Positions 27,038-37,000 of a stretch of DNA of 64,000 nucleotides are shown here, one piece after another. The stretch is from contig NZ_CP149798.1 of the NCBI RefSeq assembly GCF_037940415.1, positions 5,117,001-5,181,000 on the forward strand. Direction: 5' to 3'. Both the position numbers and the translations under genes were made by a program. The DNA comes from Streptomyces sp. f51. GTDB taxonomy: Bacteria > Actinomycetota > Actinomycetes > Streptomycetales > Streptomycetaceae. Each line of letters starts with the position of its first letter. Position 1 is the first letter of the stretch. The notes under the pieces are model-generated. The model made no database searches. It saw only the letters and a list, made by a program, of their open reading frames with translations, and was not told the origin of the DNA.

Positions 27038-28338
27038 CGGGCGTCCTCGGGCTTGGTCAGGTCGGCGGCGGGCGCGGGCGTGGGGGCGGCTTCGGGAGCG
27101 GCGGCCGGAGCGGGCTCGGGAGCCGCGGCGGGCGCCGGGGCGGCGGCGGGTGCCGGGGTGCCCGCGGGGCCCTGGGCGTACGGGTTGACGTCCGCGGCGC
27201 CGGGGGCGGCCGGAGCGCCGTAGGGGCCGGGAGCGGCGGCGGGGGCCGCGGGAGCCCCGTACGGTCCGGACTGCGGCATGGCGAACGGCTGCCCGCCCTG
27301 CTGCGGCGGCAGCGGCGCGTACCAGCCGGGCTGGCCCTGGCCCGCCACCGGCATCTGCGGCGGCGGCATCGCGCCCGGCGGCAGCTGCTGCTGGAGCCCG
27401 GCCTTCTGGTCGACGGTCGAGCGGTAGTCGACGGCGCCCTGCGTCATCCGCATGTACGCCTCCTCCAGCGAGGCCTGGTGCGGCGACAGCTCCCACAGCC
27501 GGACGTCGGCGGAGTGCGCGAGGTCGCTGATGCGGGGGAGCGGCAGCCCGGTGACGCGCAGCGCGCCGTCCTGCTCGGGCAGCACCTGGCCGCCGGCCTC
27601 GGTCAGCGCGGCGGTCAGCTTCTCGCGCTGCTGCGGCTCGGTCTCCGGGGTGCGCACCCGGGCGAAGTCGGCCGAGTTGTGCGAGATGAAGTCCTTGATG
27701 CTCTGGTCGGCCAGCAGTTGGCCGCGGCCGATCACGATGAGGTGGTCGGCGGTCAGCGCCATCTCGCTCATGAGGTGCGAGGAGACGAAGACCGTACGGC
27801 CCTCGGAGGCCAGCGCCTTCATCAGGTTGCGCACCCACAGGATGCCCTCGGGGTCGAGGCCGTTGACCGGCTCGTCGAAGAGCAGCACCTGGGGGTCGCC
27901 GAGGAGCGCGGCGGCGATGCCGAGGCGCTGGCCCATGCCGAGCGAGAAGCCCTTGGAGCGCTTTCGCGCCACGTCCTGGAGACCGACGACACCGAGCACC
28001 TCGTCCACGCGGCGGGCCGGGATGCCCGACAGCTGGGCCAGGCTCAGCAGGTGGTTGCGGGCACTGCGGCCGCCGTGGACGGCCTTGGCGTCGAGGAGCG
28101 CGCCGACCTGACGGGGCGCGTTGGGCAGCCTGCGGTAGGGGAAGCCGCCGATCGTCACCTGACCGGAGGTCGGATTGTCGAGGCCGAGGATCATGCGCAT
28201 CGTCGTCGACTTGCCCGAGCCGTTGGGCCCGAGGAACCCGGTGACGGCACCCGGCCGGACCTGGAAGGAAAGGTTGTACACGGCTGTCTTGGCGCCGTAG
28301 CGCTTCGTCAGGCCGACTGCCTCGATCATGCTCCGCAC
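27034..28338 (-). CDS. ABC transporter ATP-binding protein with long Pro/Ala/Gln tail (pair A)
   Basis: A 434-residue exporter ATPase. The nucleotide domain occupies about 1-220: Walker A GPNGSGKST, signature SLGMGQR, Walker B LLFDEPVNGLD, and the switch His in SSHLMSEM. A linker domain of about 80 residues follows. The last 130 residues form a low-complexity tail of Pro, Gly, Gln and Ala with repeated YGAPAAP and PAPAAAPEP units, absent from the sister ATPase of pair B. Start GTG 28338 or ATG 28329 (MIEAVGLTKRYG) cannot be decided. It is coupled to the permease downstream. Confidence 0.9.
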   Translation of the reverse strand: MRSMIEAVGLTKRYGAKTAVYNLSFQVRPGAVTGFLGPNGSGKSTTMRMILGLDNPTSGQVTIGGFPYRRLPNAPRQVGALLDAKAVHGGRSARNHLLSLAQLSGIPARRVDEVLGVVGLQDVARKRSKGFSLGMGQRLGIAAALLGDPQVLLFDEPVNGLDPEGILWVRNLMKALASEGRTVFVSSHLMSEMALTADHLIVIGRGQLLADQSIKDFISHNSADFARVRTPETEPQQREKLTAALTEAGGQVLPEQDGALRVTGLPLPRISDLAHSADVRLWELSPHQASLEEAYMRMTQGAVDYRSTVDQKAGLQQQLPPGAMPPPQMPVAGQGQPGWYAPLPPQQGGQPFAMPQSGPYGAPAAPAAAPGPYGAPAAPGAADVNPYAQGPAGTPAPAAAPAPAAAPEPAPAAAPEAAPTPAPAADLTKPEDAR

Positions 28339-28566
28339 CCATCGAAAGGTTCAGGACGTCGGGGCGCACGCCCCCGTAAGGGTTAGGAGGATATCCGGGC
28401 GCCGACGGTTCCACTCAAGGGAAAGTAAAGTCGCGCCCATCGGACGGTGAAAGATCCAGTAGAGGGCGACGGCTCGTACGGGTGTCCTGTCAGGTACCCG
28501 ACTTTCTTGATCGGCGGGAAATCGGGCGGGAAAGGGAATGCGCGTCCGGCCCGCCGACGAGGAAAG

Positions 28567-29490
28567 TCAGGGGTGCCGCGGCAGGGAATCGTCCAGCGGC
28601 GGAAGGTCGTCGTAGAGCCGCAGCTCGGCCGATTCGTCGAGGTAGGGCAGGAAGTCGGTCTGCGGCAGCACCCAGCCCTCCTCGCCGAAGATCAGCGTGC
28701 CCGCCTCGCGCAGCGACCGGTCCGCGCCCGCGCGGCGCACCCAGGCCGCCGGGTCGGGCCCGAGCAGCTCCCGCAGGCGCCCGGATCCGGCCAGCAGGGC
28801 GGCCAGGAGTTCGGACTGGTCGCCACCGCCGGGGCGGGGTCGCCCGGTCTCCGGATCGGCGAGCACGCCGTGCGCGCTGAAGTAGATGTACGCGCCGCCG
28901 AGCCGTTCCCCGGACGGCATCGTCATCGTGAACGCGTCGCCGGGGAGTATCGCCCGGCGGTAGTCGGGGAACTCGGTGTCGTCGACGGCCTTGAGCTGCG
29001 TCGAGTCCAGCCAGGTGACCACGAGCGTCGTCTCGGCGCCGCGGTCCACGTACGGCGTCCCGGCCACGTAACCGGCCGGGCTGATGTGCCCGGAGCAGCC
29101 CACGCCGATCCCGCCCACCCGCACCGGGACCATCGGCACGGTCGCCGGGATGCCCAGGCGGGTCAGCTTGTGGGCGACCTGCCCGGGAGAGGCGTTCGAG
29201 CCGACGGCGATGACCGGGTGGCGCAGCCCCGTACCCACCTGCCCCAGGTCGGCCAGGGCCTCGTCCAGCCGCTGCTGCGCCTGGCGCTCCTCCACGAACC
29301 ACTCGCCGAGCCGCAGCGGGCGCACGTCCAGCTGGAGCAGCTCGCCGCCGGTCAGCAGGGACGGCTCGGTGGTGGGCCGGCCGGGATAGGTGAGGGGCTT
29401 CTTCGCGGGCACGTCGCTCAGGCCCAGCGCTTCGAGGCTTCGGTCCTTCGTCGTCACGGTGACGCCCTCCGGGGGTGGTGTCGCGCGCAT
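28567..29490 (-). CDS. Conserved protein of unknown function
   Basis: A 307-residue soluble protein I do not recognise. It has a GLRHPVIAVGSNASPGQVAHKL motif; an xGSN turn is also found in gamma-glutamylcyclotransferase-like folds, but the rest does not clearly match. Other well-formed parts are RVGGIGVGCSGHISPAGYVAGTPY and GERLGGAYIYFSAHGVL. No signal peptide or membrane helix is seen. ATG 29490 is preferred because AAAGG lies about ten bases before it; GTG 29508 is also in frame. It sits between the two ABC pairs on the same strand. Confidence 0.7.
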   Translation of the reverse strand: MRATPPPEGVTVTTKDRSLEALGLSDVPAKKPLTYPGRPTTEPSLLTGGELLQLDVRPLRLGEWFVEERQAQQRLDEALADLGQVGTGLRHPVIAVGSNASPGQVAHKLTRLGIPATVPMVPVRVGGIGVGCSGHISPAGYVAGTPYVDRGAETTLVVTWLDSTQLKAVDDTEFPDYRRAILPGDAFTMTMPSGERLGGAYIYFSAHGVLADPETGRPRPGGGDQSELLAALLAGSGRLRELLGPDPAAWVRRAGADRSLREAGTLIFGEEGWVLPQTDFLPYLDESAELRLYDDLPPLDDSLPRHP

Positions 29491-29654
29491 GCGGGCACAG
29501 CCTTTCACGCGAGATGAACCTGGGCCTTCACCCGAGATGTACCCGGCGTGGGCCCCGGTCTCCCCGGCTGGGCGCGGTTGGCCGGAACCGACACCGGGAA
29601 TGATGTCGCCCTTATTGTATGCGTGGGGGCGAAATCGGTTACGGGGGAAGCGAG

Positions 29655-30974
29655 TTGAGGCCGATGAGGCAGGTGCTGCGGAGGCTGGGACGACCCCGGG
29701 GCGTAGCGGTGCGGGGAGCGGCGCACCCGCGCTACCGCATGTCCGTTCGCTGGTGGATCGCGGGGCGCACCGTGCACGCGCTGCTGCTGATGGCGCTCGG
29801 CGCGCTGGCCGGGCTCTCGGTCGTCGTGGCGGCGGCCTGGACGCTGACCGAGCACTCGGCGCGATCGATGGCGGAGCGGTTCTCTGACGGGGAGCGGCTG
29901 CTCGATCTCAGTCTGGGCGTGCTGCGGGCCTTCGTCGGCACCGACAGCCTCGCCCCCGAACCGGACAGCACCGCCCATCAGCTGCTCGCCACGCTCGCGT
30001 CCGTGACCGGCGCGCTGGTGCCGGCGGTCCTGCTGGGCATCGTCCTGATCAAGCTGTTCGCGTTGCGCCCCTTCGTGTGGCGGCGGCGGGCCAGCATCTC
30101 GCGGGCCTGGACCGCCGACTTCCCCGGCTACTCGCGGCGGCACGCGGACAGCGACGACGCCATCATCGCCGTCCGCTTCTACAACCGGTTCGACAACCTG
30201 TCCGTCGTCGACCTGAGGGCCCGTGCCCATCTGCGCTATCTGGAGACCTCCCCGCACGACGGCAGCCTCGTCATCTACAAGCAGTGGCTGAAGGTGCTGG
30301 ACGCGCAGGGCGAGCCGGCCGACGAGCGGAGCTGGCTCGCGGTCGAGCGAGGGGCCCCGTTCACGGTCTGGATTCCGGTCGAGGCGCCGGTGCCCCGGCT
30401 GCCGTTCTCCCGGATCCAGGGCAAGGACCTGTCCTCCTCGTCCGGGGTGAAGCTGCTCGTCCGGCTGACGGCCAGGACCGTCGGACTCGGCACCGAGGTC
30501 GCCGACGAACGCTGGTTCGACCTGGAGGCGGGGGACTTCGAGATCGGCCGGTTCGTGCCGCTCCAGCCCGACCTCGGCAAGGACGTGTGGAAGTGGACCG
30601 GCTGGCCCGACTTCGACGCCCTGCTGGCCCCCGACACCCCGGACCCGGAACCACCGGCTCCACCGGCGGGAGCAGCTGCCGCCGGTCCGAGGACCGAACT
30701 CCCCGCCGTGGCGGGGGACGAGCCTCCCGGCCCGGCGGGGGACGGCTCGCCCGACTCGGGCGGAGGCGAGCCGTCCGGCCCGGCCGGGGACGAGCCTCCT
30801 GGCGCAGAGGGGGACGAGCCTCCCGGCCAGGACGGGAGCGGGGACGGGGATCAGCCTCCCGGCCCGGCGGGGGACGAGCCCGATGGTCCGACGGGGGACG
30901 AGCCCGATGGTCCGACGGGGGACGAACCCGATGGTCCGGCGGGGGCTCGTGTTCCTGGCCCCCGCGTGACCTGA
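29655..30974 (+). CDS. Two-helix membrane protein, ion-channel-like, with acidic repeat tail
   Basis: A 439-residue protein with two membrane helices near the N-terminus (VHALLLMALGALAGLSVVVAAAWTL and TAHQLLATLASVTGALVPAVLLGIVLIKLF). A beta-rich cytoplasmic domain (about 125-310: IIAVRFYNRFDNLSVVDLRARAHLRYLE...YKQWLKVLD) and a Gly/Pro/Asp-rich tail with a repeated GDEPDGPT unit follow. The second helix and the domain after it recall two-helix potassium channels of the Kir type, but no TxGYG filter lies between the helices. It may be a channel relative with another role. The start is TTG 29655 (GGGGGA upstream) or ATG 29664. Confidence 0.65.
   Translation: MRPMRQVLRRLGRPRGVAVRGAAHPRYRMSVRWWIAGRTVHALLLMALGALAGLSVVVAAAWTLTEHSARSMAERFSDGERLLDLSLGVLRAFVGTDSLAPEPDSTAHQLLATLASVTGALVPAVLLGIVLIKLFALRPFVWRRRASISRAWTADFPGYSRRHADSDDAIIAVRFYNRFDNLSVVDLRARAHLRYLETSPHDGSLVIYKQWLKVLDAQGEPADERSWLAVERGAPFTVWIPVEAPVPRLPFSRIQGKDLSSSSGVKLLVRLTARTVGLGTEVADERWFDLEAGDFEIGRFVPLQPDLGKDVWKWTGWPDFDALLAPDTPDPEPPAPPAGAAAAGPRTELPAVAGDEPPGPAGDGSPDSGGGEPSGPAGDEPPGAEGDEPPGQDGSGDGDQPPGPAGDEPDGPTGDEPDGPTGDEPDGPAGARVPGPRVT
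30869..30940 (+). repeat. Three tandem 24-bp repeats inside a coding tail
   Basis: Three copies (30869-30892, 30893-30916, 30917-30940), the first two identical and the third with two substitutions. They encode GDEPDGPT, GDEPDGPT and GDEPDGPA. Looser copies of GDEPPGPAG precede them. The repeat keeps the reading frame, so copy-number change would only alter tail length. Confidence 0.9.
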
Positions 30975-31016
30975 CCCCGCGTCGGTGCGATCCCGGACGA
31001 CCTGCCCCCCAGGGGC

Positions 31017-31784
31017 CTAAGCGTCTCGTTTCTTGAGCAGGGCGTAGCCGCCCGCCAGGGCCACGGCGACCCACAGGAGCATGATGCCGAGGCCGCCCCA
31101 GGGACCGTAGGGAGTGTCGTCGAGGGGTGGCACCACCCGCATGATCCTGCTGCCGGCCTGGTCGGGGAGATAGCGGCCGACCTTCTTGGTCGCGGACACG
31201 GCCCCCAGGATGTTGGAGATCAGGAAGAAGAACGGCATCAGGATGCCGAGCGAGAGCATCGGAGAGCGCAGCATCGCCGCGACCCCCATCGAGAAGACGG
31301 CGATGAGCGTCATGTAGAGCCCCCCGCCGATCACCGCGCGCAGTACCCCCGGATCACTGATCGCCGTCCGGTGCGTACCGAGCGCCGCCTGGCCCACGAA
31401 GAACGTGATGAAGCTGGTGATCATGCCGACCACCAGCGCCAGGCCGGCCGCCACGGCGACCTTGCTGAACAGGAACGTGCCCCGCTGCGGGACCGCCGAG
31501 AGCGAGGTGCGGATCATGCCGGTGCTGTACTCGTTGCCGACGACGAGCACCCCGAACACGATCATCGCGAGCTGGCCGAGGGTCATGCCCGCGAAGCTGA
31601 TGAACGTCGGGTCGAACGTCAGCCGGTCCTGCGGGCTCATGTTGTCGAACTCGTTGTTGGAGAGGATCGAGATGAGCAGACCGAGGGCGATCGTGACGAC
31701 GGCCGCGAGGCTCAGCGTCCACACCGTGGACGACACGGACCTGATCTTGGTCCACTCGGACTTGAGTACCTGGGTGGCCGCCAT
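31017..31784 (-). CDS. ABC-2 type transporter permease (pair B)
   Basis: A 255-residue, six-helix permease related to that of pair A: VLKSEWTKIRSVSSTVWTLS near the start and GNEYSTGMIRTSL after the second helix. It lacks the Pro/Gln-rich N-terminal leader of pair A. ATG 31784 lies two bases after the ATPase stop and has GAAGGG upstream; a start at 31814 would overlap the ATPase by 28 bases. The substrate is unknown. It is convergent with the channel-like gene. Confidence 0.9.
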   Translation of the reverse strand: MAATQVLKSEWTKIRSVSSTVWTLSLAAVVTIALGLLISILSNNEFDNMSPQDRLTFDPTFISFAGMTLGQLAMIVFGVLVVGNEYSTGMIRTSLSAVPQRGTFLFSKVAVAAGLALVVGMITSFITFFVGQAALGTHRTAISDPGVLRAVIGGGLYMTLIAVFSMGVAAMLRSPMLSLGILMPFFFLISNILGAVSATKKVGRYLPDQAGSRIMRVVPPLDDTPYGPWGGLGIMLLWVAVALAGGYALLKKRDA

Positions 31785-31786
31785 GG

Positions 31787-32773
31787 TCAGCCCTTCTTCC
31801 AGTCGCCGCCCCATTGCGGGGAAACGGGCACGTCGGCCGGGCTCGACGCGATCTGCTGCGCGGGCCCGTCGGTGTGCGCGTGGTACTCCACCGACTCCGC
31901 GGTCAGTTGCATGAACGCCTCCTCCAGAGAGGCCTGCTGAGGACTCAGCTCGTGCAGGACGAGCTGGTGCTGCGCGGCCAGCTCACCGATGCGCTCCGGC
32001 TCCCCGTCGTCCACCTCCAGCGCCCCGCTGCCCGTCTGGACGACGGTGATCCCCGCGCCCTTCAGCACATCGAGCAGCCGCTCGCGCTGCGGGGAGCGGA
32101 CCCGGACGTAACTGCGCGAGTTCTGCCGGATGAAGTCGGCCATCGAGGTGTCGGCGAGCAGCCTGCCCTGGCCGATCACGACGAGGTGGTCGGCGGTCAG
32201 CGCCATCTCGCTCATGAGGTGCGAGGAGACGAAGACCGTACGGCCCTGGGAGGCGAGGGTCTTCATCAGATTGCGGATCCAGTGGATGCCCTCGGGGTCC
32301 AGGCCGTTGACCGGTTCGTCGAACATCAGGATCCGCGGGTCCCCCAGCAGCGCCCCGGCGATGCCGAGCCGCTGCCCCATACCCAGCGAGAACCCCTTCG
32401 CCTTCTTCCGCGCGACCGCGGTGAGGCCGACGGTGTCCAGGACCTCGTGCACGCGCGCCCTCGGGATGCCGTTGCTCTGGGCGAGGCACAGCAGATGGTT
32501 GAAGGCGCTGCGGCCACCGTGCATGGCCTGCGCGTCCAGCAGGGCGCCGATGTACTTCAGCGGGTCCTTCAGCCGGTCGTAGTGCTGTCCGTCGATCCGG
32601 ACGTCGCCGGCGGTGGGACGGTCGAGCCCCAGCATCATCCGCATCGTCGTGGACTTCCCGGCGCCGTTGGGCCCGAGGAAGCCGGTGACGATGCCCGGTC
32701 TGACCGCGAACGTGAGGTTGTTGACCGCCACCTTCTCGCCGTACCGCTTCGTCAGCCCCTCGAGCTCGATCAT
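31787..32773 (-). CDS. ABC transporter ATP-binding protein (pair B)
   Basis: A 328-residue exporter ATPase with Walker A GPNGAGKST, signature SLGMGQR, Walker B LMFDEPVNGLD and switch His in SSHLMSEM. It is strongly similar to the pair A ATPase through the nucleotide domain and the linker (RNLMKTLASQGRTVFVSSHLMSEMALTADHLVVIGQG), but ends without the long low-complexity tail. It forms a two-gene unit with the permease. The pairs probably arose by duplication, with two other genes now between them. Confidence 0.93.
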   Translation of the reverse strand: MIELEGLTKRYGEKVAVNNLTFAVRPGIVTGFLGPNGAGKSTTMRMMLGLDRPTAGDVRIDGQHYDRLKDPLKYIGALLDAQAMHGGRSAFNHLLCLAQSNGIPRARVHEVLDTVGLTAVARKKAKGFSLGMGQRLGIAGALLGDPRILMFDEPVNGLDPEGIHWIRNLMKTLASQGRTVFVSSHLMSEMALTADHLVVIGQGRLLADTSMADFIRQNSRSYVRVRSPQRERLLDVLKGAGITVVQTGSGALEVDDGEPERIGELAAQHQLVLHELSPQQASLEEAFMQLTAESVEYHAHTDGPAQQIASSPADVPVSPQWGGDWKKG

Positions 32774-32840
32774 GCGGCCACGCTAAGGCGGCCCTTGGGG
32801 GCCTGCCACTTGACGGCGGGGCCCCGCCCCGACGACGACA

Positions 32841-32872
32841 AGGCCCGCGCCCTCGGTGAGGGAGCGGGCCCT
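32841..32872 (-). terminator. Terminator after filP
   Basis: GC-rich arms GGCCCGC-g-CCCTC and GAGGG-a-GCGGGCC around a GGT loop, with one internal mismatch, 18 bases beyond the filP stop on the minus strand. Confidence 0.65.
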
Positions 32873-32889
32873 GGTGTCGTGCCGTGCGG

Positions 32890-33825
32890 TTACCGGGACT
32901 GCTGCGCCGGAACCCCGCGGGAGATCGGCTCGTCCTCGGCCGGACCGGTGGCGGCGGCCACCGCGGCGCCCGTGAGCGTCGCGAGCATCTCGCGGACGTT
33001 CGTGAGCTGCGCGTTGATCGAGTCGCGGCGGTTGGTGAGGGCGGCCAGCTCGCGCTCGGATTCCGAGCGGATGCGGTCGGCCTTGGCGTTCGCGTCGGCC
33101 ACGATGTCCTCGGCCTGGCGCTGGGCCGTCTCCACCGTCTGACGGGCGCGGCGCTCGGCGTCCGTGCGCAGCTTCTCGGCCTCGAGACGGAGCTGCTCGG
33201 CGCGGTGCTCGATCTCCGCGAGGCGCTTCTCGGCCTTGGCCTGACGCGAGGCCAGGTCGCGCTCCGACTGCTCGCGGCGCTTGGCGAGGTTCGTCTCGAA
33301 GTCGGCGGCGGCCTGCGCGGCCTTGGCGCGGGTCTCCTCGAAGAGGGCGTCCGCCTCCTCGCGCTTGGACGCCGCGTCCTTCTGCGCGTCGGAGCGCAGC
33401 TGGGAGGCGTCGCTCTTGGCCTTCTCGACGATCCGGACGCCCTCGTCCTCCGCCTTGGCCTTGCGGTCGGAGGCGAACGACTCGGCGTCGTTGCGCACCT
33501 GCTGGGCCGCCGACTCGGCGAGCTCGCGGTGCTGCTCGGACGCGCGACGGGCCTCCTCGCGCAGGTCCTTGGCCTCCTCCTCGGCGAGGCGGAGGATCTT
33601 CTCGACGCGGGCACCGAGACCGGCGTACGACGGCTCCGCGTCGCTCACCTGCGCCTGGGCGTTCTGCGTTTCGAGATGGAGTTCCTCGATGCGCTTTTCG
33701 AGGGCGGTGATACGGGCCAGAGCGCTGTCACGGTCGGAGACGAGCTTCGAGATGCGTTCGTCCACCTGCGCGCGGTCGTATCCACGCCGCACAAGCTCGA
33801 AGCCGTAGGGGGAAGTGTCGCTCAT
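32890..33825 (-). CDS. filP: Filament-forming coiled-coil protein FilP
   Basis: A 311-residue intermediate-filament-like protein of the Streptomyces hyphal tip. It starts MSDTSPYGFELVRRGYDRAQVDERISKLVSDRDSALARI, a DivIVA/Scy-related N-terminal head, and continues as a nearly unbroken coiled coil rich in Ala, Glu, Arg, Lys and Gln (about 30-290). In S. coelicolor FilP forms a sub-apical network, gives stiffness and works with DivIVA and Scy. ATG 33825 (AGGA upstream) gives the expected length; the 18-residue extension is not supported. The scy gene lies upstream on the same strand after 214 bases. Confidence 0.95.
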   Translation of the reverse strand: MSDTSPYGFELVRRGYDRAQVDERISKLVSDRDSALARITALEKRIEELHLETQNAQAQVSDAEPSYAGLGARVEKILRLAEEEAKDLREEARRASEQHRELAESAAQQVRNDAESFASDRKAKAEDEGVRIVEKAKSDASQLRSDAQKDAASKREEADALFEETRAKAAQAAADFETNLAKRREQSERDLASRQAKAEKRLAEIEHRAEQLRLEAEKLRTDAERRARQTVETAQRQAEDIVADANAKADRIRSESERELAALTNRRDSINAQLTNVREMLATLTGAAVAAATGPAEDEPISRGVPAQQSR

Positions 33826-34039
33826 GGGGATCCTGTCGAATGAGACCGGTGAGGTGATAGGTGGAATCCTAGGGGGCAATGCGGTGTGTCATCGAGCGGA
33901 TACGTGTTTGATCTGGAGAATGACACTCCTTTTGGGTGGCCGGCTGTGGGAAGGCTTGCCAGAACCTGTGACAAACCTCCCACGCGGCACGTAATCGGTG
34001 CTTCCGTCCGGCGGATCACGCCGGAGGCGCCGACCGGCC

Positions 34040-37000
34040 CTAGCTCTCCGACGTCTTGCCGCCCGAACGCGCCGCCCCCGCGGCCGCACCCGCCTTCACT
34101 CCGCCGTCCTTGGCACCCGCCGGGGCCTCGAAAGACTCCAACGCCTCCAGGACGTCCTGGACACGGGAGATCTCCGTGTTGATGTCCTCGCGCCGGCGGA
34201 CCAGGACCTCCAGGTCGCGCTTGCCCTCCTCGACGGCGGCCTTCGCCTCCTGGATCGCCTCGGACCGGATCTTCTCCGCCTCGGAGACGAGCGAGGACTT
34301 CTTCAGCTCGGCCTCCTTCAGGAGCCCCTCGGCCTTGCGGACGGCGGCGATACGGACCTTGCTCGCCTCGGAGTTCGCCTCCGCCACGAGGTCCTTGGCC
34401 TTCGCCTCGGCCTCGGCGAGCTGCTCCTCGGCCGCCTTGATGAGCGCGTCGCACCGGTCGCCCGCGTTCTTCATCGCCTCGGACGACTCGCGGCGCGCCC
34501 GCTCGTGCAGGTCCTCGATCTCGGAGGTGACACGGTCGCGCAGCTCCTCGGCCCGCTCCCGGATCGCCGTCGCGTCCCGGCGCGCGCCGACCAGCAGCTC
34601 GTCCGCGTCCGTACGGGCCCGCTCCACGAGGGTGTTGCCCTCGACGGTCGCCTCGGAGACCAGCCGCTCGGCCTCGCCACGCGCCACGCCGACCATCGTG
34701 TCGGCCTGCGACTCGGCGTCCGCCGTCGTCTTCTGCGCGCTCTGCTGCGCCTCGGCGAGCAGCTTGTCCGCCTCGGACGCCGTCTCGGTGATGAGCGTGT
34801 CGACCTGCTCGGCCGCCTCGGAGCGCTTCTTGTTGGCCTCCTGGCGTGCCTCGTCCAGCAGGCGCTCGGCCTCCTCGCGCGCCGCCGCCGTGCGCCGCTC
34901 GCCCTCCTCCGTGGCCCGCACCTTGAAGCGCTCGGCCTCGGTACGGATCCGCTCGGAGTGCTGCTGGGCGGAACCGACCGCCTCGGCGGCCTCGGCCCGC
35001 AGCCGCTCCGCGTCACCGGTCGCGTCCGAGATGAGCTTCTCGGCCTTGGCCACGGCCTCGGCGCGCACCCGCTCGGCCTCGGCCGCGGTCTCGATCCCGA
35101 GCCGCTCGGCCTCCGCCGTCGCCTCGGTGATCAGCGTGTCCACCTGCGCGGCCGCGTCCGAACGCATCCGGTTCGCGTCCTCCCGGGCGTCGGCGCGGGT
35201 GCGCGCGGCGTCCTGGTCGGCGTTCGCGATGGCGTCCGAGACCTCGGTGCGCACCCGCTGGGCGTGCTCGGAGGCGTCCGAGCGCATCCGCTCCGCCTCC
35301 GCGATCGCCTCGGCGACCGTGCGCTCCGCGAGAGCCGTCGCGGCCTCCCGCTCCTCGTTCGCCTCGCGCCGCAGCCGTGCCGCGTCCTCGCCGGCCCGCT
35401 CGCGCTCGGCGTAGGCGTCGGCGCGGACCCGGTCCGCTTCTTCCTGCGCCTCGGTGCGCGTACGGTCCGCCGCGTGCTCGGCGGCCGAGCGCAGCCCGGT
35501 GATCTCCTCCTGGGCGCTTTCGTGCAGCCCCGCCACCGAGTCCCGCACCTGCTGCGCGGTCTGCTCGGCGTTGGAGACCATCTCCGTGGCGCGCCGGTCG
35601 GCCTCCTCGACCAGGCGTACGGCCTCGGTCTGGGCCTCCTCGACCCGCTTGCGCGCGGACGCGAGGAGCTCCTCGCTCTGCTCGCGGGCCCGCTCGCGCT
35701 CCTGGTCGGCCTCCTGGCGCGCCGAACCGAGGGTCTCCTCGGCCTCGCGGCGGCGCCGGGCGGCCTCCTCCTGCGCGGCGGCCAGCGTCTCGGCGCCCTC
35801 GGCCGCCAGACGTTCGGCCGCGGCCTGGGCCTCGCTCCGTACCCGGTCGGCGCTGTCCTGTGCCTCCGTCTTCAGCCGCTCGGCCTCCGCCGCGGCCTCC
35901 GAACGCAGCCGTACGGCGATGGCCTCGCCCTCGGCACGGGACGCCGACGCGTCCGCCGCGGCCTCGTCGCGCAGCCGGTCGGCCTCCGTCGCGGCCTGCT
36001 CCTGGAGCGTGCGGATCCGCTCGGCGGACTCCGAACGCAGCCGGTCGATCTCCTCGGAAGCCTCGCGGCGGATCCGCTCGGCCTCCGCGCGCGCGTCGGT
36101 CAGCGCCTGCTCGGCGGAGGCCAGCCGCTCCTCGGCCTCCGTGTGCAGCCGGGCCAGTCCCTCGGCGGCCTCGGCCTGACGGGCCTCTATGGCCCGCTCG
36201 GTCTCCTCGCGCTGCCGTTCGGCCACCCGCTCCGCGTCGGCCACGATCGTCTCGGCCCGCTCCTCGGCGTCCGCGCGGTGCCGGTCGGCCTCCGCGCGGG
36301 TCCGCTCCAGCGTCTCCTCGGCCTGCCGGCGCAGCGCCGTGGCGCGCTCGATGGCCTCGGTGCGGACCTTCTCGCTGTCCGCGGTGGCGGCCTGGCGCAG
36401 TTCGTCCGCGTCCGCCTTCGCCTTGCCGAGCAACTCCTCGGCGGTCCGCGCGCCCTCCTCGATCTGCTGGACGGCCTCGCGCCGGGCCTCGGCGCGGATG
36501 CGCTCACCCTCGGCGACGGCGTCCGAACGCAGCTGCTCCGCGTCACCGCGCAGCCGGCGGGCCTCCTCCTGGAGCTCGACGGTCTTGGCGCGGTACTCCT
36601 TGGTGTCGTCCTTCGCCGTGCCCTTGAGCTGCTCGGCGATGTCGTGCGCCTCGGCACGCAGCCGGTCGGCCTCGGTCTCCGCCTCGGTGCGGATCCGCTC
36701 GGCCTCCTCGGCGGCGGCCCTGGTGGTGCGCTTGGCCTCCTCGGACGCCTTGTTCAGCACGTCCTCGGCGGTACGGGCCGCCTTCGCGAGCTGGGAGGCG
36801 GTCTCCTCGGCGGTGAGGCTGCGCGCGCTCTCCTCTGCCTCCGCGACGATCGTCTCGGCCTTGCTGCGGGCGTCCGCGACGATCTGCTCGGCCTCGGACT
36901 TGGTGGTCTCGGCCTCCTGGTTGGCCTCGCTGACCAGCCGGGCGATCTGCTCCTTCGCCGTCCGTGTGCGCTGTTCGTTGACCGACTCGGCGCTCGCGAT

